From contig CM041465.1 of the NCBI GenBank assembly GCA_023213395.1, positions 107,825,741 to 107,889,740 on the forward strand: a DNA stretch of 64,000 nucleotides. Reading direction: 5' to 3'. This DNA comes from Cycas panzhihuaensis (Eukaryota; Cycadophyta). A program made the position numbers and the translations under genes. Numbering within the stretch: the first letter of the stretch is position 1; each line of letters begins with the position of its first letter. The notes beneath the pieces were generated by a model that was not told where the DNA came from, did no database searches, and worked only from the letters and a program-made list of their open reading frames with translations. This document shows positions 59,660-64,000 of this stretch, in pieces.

Positions 59660-60452
59660 GGCTTGTTTATCCACAGTGGTAATATAAATTGAATACTCTA
59701 CAGTTACTCCAAAAGTGGCCTAGTTTTCCATAATCAAATCATACTCTAGCATCTCGAGGTGGATTATTAATCATTATTCCTCATCCTCTTCCTTCTGTCC
59801 AACGTCCCCTGTGGCCTACTGGTGTCTCTCCTTGTAATCTAGAATTAAGTTGATCTCTTCCTCTGCCTCCTAACTAAAGTTTAGTGATAAGGGCTTCTTC
59901 AATCTCTCAGTCTTCTTCATATCTTTGATTTCTTTGTTCTTAACTGTACATATGTCCTATCAAAGTATCAAAGGACATTGTATCCATATGTCCTCCTCTT
60001 GTCAATATGTTTACCATGTTATCAAAAGATTTTGAAAGTTTGTTAAGCACCATGTGTATCAGTTCTGTGTCTGTTAGTTTGTCTCCTACTGTGAGAAGGG
60101 TAGTTTTAATACTAGTTAACTTGGTTAGGAATTCTGATATAGTTTGACTCTCTCTCATCTTTAATTTATAGAGTTCTTCTATTAGGGCCACAATTCTTGC
60201 TTCATTTTTCCTCCTAAATAAGGAGGACATAATTTTCTAAATTTTGTTTGCATTCTCTAGACCATCAACATAAACTAATAGAGAGTCAAAGATTGAAAGT
60301 TTAAGAACTAAAATAGCAACATTATTTCTTTCCTCCTAATTAATCAAGTTTATTCCATCAGAGGGATGTTTTTCATCCCGAGTTGTGATTTTCTAGGCAT
60401 GTTTTGCTCTCAATAATCCTTCTATTTTGATTTTTAAGATACTAAAGTTCAT
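59660..60452 (-). pseudogene. gag: Copia gag
   Basis: The start is taken at 60,452 (MNFSILKIKIEGLLRAKHA), though an earlier start is possible. MSSLFRRKNEARIVALIEEL, LKMRESQTISEFLTKLTSI and DTELIHMVLNKLSKSFDNM are typical of the copia gag (UBN2-type) family. The 97-codon stretch 59,940-60,230 is open; stops lie on both sides. Confidence 0.8.
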
Positions 60453-61208
60453 TTCTATGAGTTTGTCACTTTTAAGCAATAACCAACAGATGAGGCCATG
60501 GAAACGTTTAAATGGAGGTAAGAAATCTAAGTTTAAATGACTGTACAAACTACTATATGGTTTGATGTATGGGTTTCCATATAGAACTCAAGTTGTACAG
60601 ATGGATAAGAAAATGGTCTCAATTGAAATATCTCTCAAATGGATATCCTAATATGGTATTAGTTTCTCAATCTGCCTTCAGATTTGAGAGAAACAACTCG
60701 ATAAAGAATCTGACCTATACCTAAAGGTTTTTAAGAAACTTGAGAAAAATTTTAGAAATACTGAGATAAATTCTTATCAAAATCCACTTAATATTTTTGT
60801 CTACTAGTGAGAAAGGATTTAAATGCTCTATACTAGGGATTTAGACCAGACTTCTGGAAAAAATACTTGAGAGAAGGCTCCAAACTTGTGTGCCCTTAAA
60901 TCTACTTAGAACTGGTTCAAAACAGCGTCAGATGATGTTAGTGCAGAAGAGAAACATGTAGAGGAGGCCCTGATCTATAGTCTAGGTGAGTTCAATCAAA
61001 TTTTAATGACTTTGAATTTTGACATCCGTACAAGCTCGTACATGTCTGTACTGCCATACAAATCCATACGATTCTTGCTTCAGATTTGCCTCAACAAATT
61101 TATCTTTAGATGGAAGGGTCCTTTGATAGTAATTTGTCTCTAATCTTCCTCTTCTCCTTTAAATGAAGCCCTAATTTACTTTTTCACAAGTAGGAGACCT
61201 AAGAGCCT
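60453..61208. other. Copia leader region
   Basis: Between the primer site and the likely gag start there are about 750 bases without a recognisable frame; probably the untranslated leader or a lost gag N-terminus. Confidence 0.5.
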
Positions 61209-61220
61209 GCTCTGATACCA
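61209..61220 (-). other. Initiator Met tRNA primer site of the copia element
   Basis: Sense TGGTATCAGAGC follows the LTR end directly; this is the standard initiator Met site. Confidence 0.93.
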
Positions 61221-61426
61221 TGTAAATAATCTCCAATGAAGAAGGAATTCTCTTTGTTTCTTTATCAATGATCCATTTTGTATATATACAGTTATAAGGT
61301 AGGTACAAATGACAACCTCTCAATAGAATGGTGCCACTTATCATTTTGAGAGAGAAAGGGAAAGAGGTATAAGACCCTTACAAAACATTATGTACTATAG
61401 TCCTAGATAAAACATTACCTTTTACA
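61221..61426 (-). repeat. 5' LTR of the copia element
   Basis: Partner of 56,129-56,334, same length, followed by the second TGCCA. Confidence 0.93.
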
Positions 61427-62390
61427 TGCCACTTATTCTTTTATGCTACAATAAATCAATTCTAGTTTGCTTTATTACACTAACTCTTTAATAAAGTAAT
61501 ATTATATTTTAATGTGCTCTATCCTATGATAAAACATTGAATTCCTAGTTATATGAATTATACTTTGATTATCTTGTAAATCCTAAAGCAACCTTATAAA
61601 CCAAACTATTTCACATGCTCTTACTACAACTACTTTATATTCTACTTCTATAGTAGATAGAGATATTGTGTTATATTTCTTTGAACCCCATGCTACTACA
61701 ACTAAACCCAAACTAGATGTAAAACCAGAGGTAGATTTCCTATCATCTCTATAACCTACCCAGTCTAAGTCTATATAGTCAACCAATCTATAGTTCTTTG
61801 ATGACCTGTAATGTAATCCATATCCAATGGTACTTTCTAAATATCTAAGAACTCTCTTAGTTACTTACTAATGTTTTACCTTAGGATTATATATAAATCT
61901 AGAAATAACACCAATTAAATATATGATATCTGGTCAAGTTAAAGTTAAGTAAATTAGACTCCCAATGAATTGGCTATAGAGTGTAAGATCTACTAATTTT
62001 GATTATTCAAACTTGGATAATTTCAACCCAACTTCTGTTGGAGTTATAAGTGGATTACAATCACTCATATTGAACTTATATAATAGGTCCAATACGTATT
62101 TATTTTGAAGATAAATAATCCCTTTTTATCTTGCCAAACTTCTATACCTAAAAAGTAGTGAATTAGTCTTAAGTCTATCATCCCAAATTTCTTTCACATA
62201 TCATTCTTAAATATTTAGGACAAGTGATGATTATTCATAATGTATACTAGGTGATCAATATATAAACCCATGATTAATATAGAGTTTTTTTCTAATTTGA
62301 TCTATAAGTTGGGATCCGACTGACTTCTTTAGAATCTTTTATCCTTAAAATATTTTTCAATCCTAAAGTACCATGATCTGGGTGAAAGAG
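61427..62390 (-). pseudogene. pol: Older copia relic: RT end and RNase H
   Basis: In sense: MNNHHLS and YIDHLVYIM (a decayed YVDD region near 62,240-62,260), KYVLDLLYKFNMSDCNP, SQFIGSLIYLTLT, then LDWVGYRDDRKSTSGFTSSL and WGSKKYNTISLSTIEVEYK (61,583-61,786), and a decayed HIKI-stop-YYFIKEL stretch leading to the TGCCA junction. Together with 56,030-56,128 it is one older element split by the younger copia. Upstream RT, integrase and gag are not seen. Confidence 0.8.
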
Positions 62391-62395
62391 GTTAA

Positions 62396-62694
62396 TGTAT
62401 CAAGGTCATTTGTGTAGATTAATTATGTGACCTTATGATATATTATTAGCATTAGTCTCTTAATGAAATGTACTTTATGTGTATTTAGATGTAATTTTGG
62501 GTTCATATCATTGGGCAGGAAAATCCTAACCCTAATGCTCACCCTCAATAATAAAAGGTGAAATCTCAAGGAGGGAGTAATTATTCATTCTCACCTCCAA
62601 GCTTGCTCTCATATCTTGTTTCATCTTCATTTTCATTCTCCATTGCCATTGTATGTATGTGAGTGATTTATCTCCTAGATCCATCCGTCCTTCA
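62396..62694 (+). repeat. Possible 5' LTR of an orphan plus-strand element
   Basis: Ends CCTTCA two bases before a Met primer site. The left end is uncertain; TG at 62,396 is the first candidate after copia similarity ends. No partner LTR was found inside the window. Confidence 0.4.
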
Positions 62695-62696
62695 TG

Positions 62697-62709
62697 TGGT
62701 ATCAGAGCC
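62697..62709 (+). other. Initiator Met tRNA primer site, plus strand
   Basis: TGGTATCAGAGCC is a perfect match to the copia-type primer site, on the strand opposite to the two copia elements to the left. The sequence after it lacks any gag or pol similarity. Confidence 0.65.
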
Positions 62710-63834
62710 ATAAGGGGATCTATTCACTCCATTCCACTTGCATGGAGTCATTTTGCCTCTCCTTCACCTTCAATGTGAAGTATTGAGAGTGCATTCATTA
62801 TTTTTTAATATTTTGAGAGCTTAAAATTATAGTATTTTTCATGTTGATTCTTTATCCATGTGTTAAAAAATTTAAAGGTGAAGAATATAGGTTTTTTAAG
62901 TCGTTCAGCTGTCCGAACAGTCCCAGAAGCATTAAAGGCCTAAAATTTTATAAAAAATTGACCATCTTAGAATTTGATGAAATTTGGCATGCAAGGTTTC
63001 CTTCACAAGAGGATAATTTTTGTCTTCTAAAGAAACTTTAGATTCATCATGAAACAATGAGTTTTGACTGTGATAAAAAGGGTAAATTTTGTGGATACGT
63101 GATTTAAAGCACTTTTCCTAATGAAATCCTTCAATTATAAGCTGAAGATCTGAAAGTTTCATTAAGGGATCTAGTACATTTATGTCTTAAGATAATTTTA
63201 AGATAAATCTCATCAAATTTCATCCACTAGTTAGTGAGATCTATGCAATTTTCTCATGGTTGCTGATTTTGCCTACTCAACCCCACAAAGGAACTTGTAA
63301 GGGCATTTCGAGCAAGTTTTTGGTAGATTTTATAGATGGTGCAGAAGGTAAAGTTAATCTACATGTCAAAACATAACTTTTGACATATTAAAGTCCAAAT
63401 TTTGAGATAGTTGATCTGGCATGATTTTACTTTGGTGCTTTTTCAGGCAAAAATGTTTTTGTGCCTTTTTTGAAATCTGACTTCACAACTCTATCAAAAA
63501 TGATATTATGAACACTTTGTCCTTCTGTTATAAATTCATATTTCATCATTTAGGCCTTCATATTTGTAATTTTTAAAAATTTGCCCATGTATCATTATTT
63601 ATAAATTTTGTGAAAAAATCACAAAATAGGGTAAAATAACATGCATATAGATTTAGAAAAATCATCATTTTAGCAGCAAGTTGATCCACTTATTTGCCCG
63701 TTGTGGCTTTTGTATCAAAACTTCCAAAATCATATTTGGAAACATTGTACTAAAGTAAGGGAAACCTTGGATCAAAAGCAACATGTGTTTCCCCTACTAA
63801 ATCTAGCATGCTTTTCTATTTGCACACATAGCAT
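62710..63834. other. Non-coding stretch after the orphan primer site
   Basis: No frame resembling gag or pol; the longest open frame is 66 codons. It may be the inside of a non-coding LTR element (LARD or TRIM type) or plain intergenic DNA. Confidence 0.45.
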
Positions 63835-63974
63835 AAAGCATCACAAAAGCAACAACAATAATAAATCATCACAAAAGCAACAATAACAACAAAGCATCAT
63901 AAAAGTAGTAACAAAAATAAAGCATCATAAAAGTAGCAGCAACAACAAAGCATCATAAAAGCAACAACAAGAAT
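63835..63974. repeat. 28-bp tandem repeat, 5 units
   Basis: Units start at 63,835, 63,863, 63,891, 63,919 and 63,947, each AAAGCATCAYAAAAGCARCAACAAYAAT with few changes, exactly 28 bases apart. The array may continue in degraded form to the window end. Not a CRISPR: there are no unique spacers. 28 is not a multiple of three and no frame runs through it. Confidence 0.9.
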
Positions 63975-64000
63975 AGAGCAAGTACAAAAAGCAAGCAAAT

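Larger units (their letters stand above)
56129..61426 (-). mobile_element. Ty1/copia element with 206-bp LTRs
   Basis: Identical-length LTRs (56,129-56,334 and 61,221-61,426), perfect target duplication TGCCA (56,124-56,128 and 61,427-61,431), and an initiator Met primer site. Gene order in sense is gag, protease, integrase, RT, RNase H, the copia order. All domains are present but interrupted by stops. The two LTRs differ at about 15 of 206 positions by my count, mostly transitions, so it is not recent. Confidence 0.95.

Noticed and set aside
56129-61426. Endogenous viral sequence
   Set aside because: Gene order, LTRs, primer site and absence of envelope or movement protein show an ordinary copia retrotransposon.
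63835-63974. CRISPR array
   Set aside because: Units are contiguous with no spacers, and the context is a plant genome.

Overview
The window looks like an intergenic, repeat-rich stretch of a plant nuclear genome, probably from a species with a large genome. Nearly everything recognisable is LTR retrotransposon sequence of different ages, stacked inside one another. I see no intact host gene, rRNA or tRNA gene. The plant assignment rests on Ty3/gypsy elements with Tat-like reverse transcriptase motifs, Ty1/copia elements primed by initiator Met tRNA, and plant-mobile-domain-like protein relics. The species cannot be named from the sequence.

Layout. Bases 1-890 hold a decayed minus-strand reading frame related to an antisense gene found further right. 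Bases 891-4,734 are AT-rich with three neighbouring minisatellite-like families (1,683-2,430) and a palindrome. Bases 4,735-12,220 are an old, 3'-truncated minus-strand Tat-like element ('element 0'): RT fragment, protease, gag, primer site and 5' LTR. Bases 12,348-52,808 are one large minus-strand Tat-like element ('Y', about 16.7 kb before it was interrupted). Two younger members of the same superfamily sit inside it. Element 1 (22,892-33,742, plus strand, TSD GTACC/GTGCC) lies between Y's protease and RT. Element 2 (37,463-50,358, minus strand, TSD GAAGG/GAAGG) lies inside Y's 5' LTR. A further RNase H relic of the same family sits at 53,060-53,345. Bases 56,129-61,426 are a copia element (206-bp LTRs, perfect TSD TGCCA) inserted into the RNase H region of an older copia relic. 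Near the right edge are an orphan plus-strand Met primer site with an LTR-like end (62,697) and a 28-bp tandem repeat.

How the parts work together. The gypsy family is built as LTR - tRNA primer site - gag with a zinc-knuckle-like motif - protease - RT - degenerate first RNase H - integrase - spacer - second RNase H - LTR. The second RNase H has the D-E-D-D residues that the first one lacks at its first position. In the oldest well-preserved copy (Y) a 3-kb block between integrase and second RNase H carries a gene in the opposite direction. It has its own TATA box, intron-like borders with a TACTAAC branch site, a plant-mobile-domain-like head, an acidic linker and a coiled-coil tail. Both young copies lack this block, and element 1 also lacks RT through the integrase core, so it could only move with help in trans.

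All coding frames are broken by stops or small indels. In the old elements the stops look like C-to-T decay. In the young, GC-rich elements many differences are 1-3 base drops at CAG/CTG-like sites, which could be sequencing errors at methylated CHG sites rather than real mutations.
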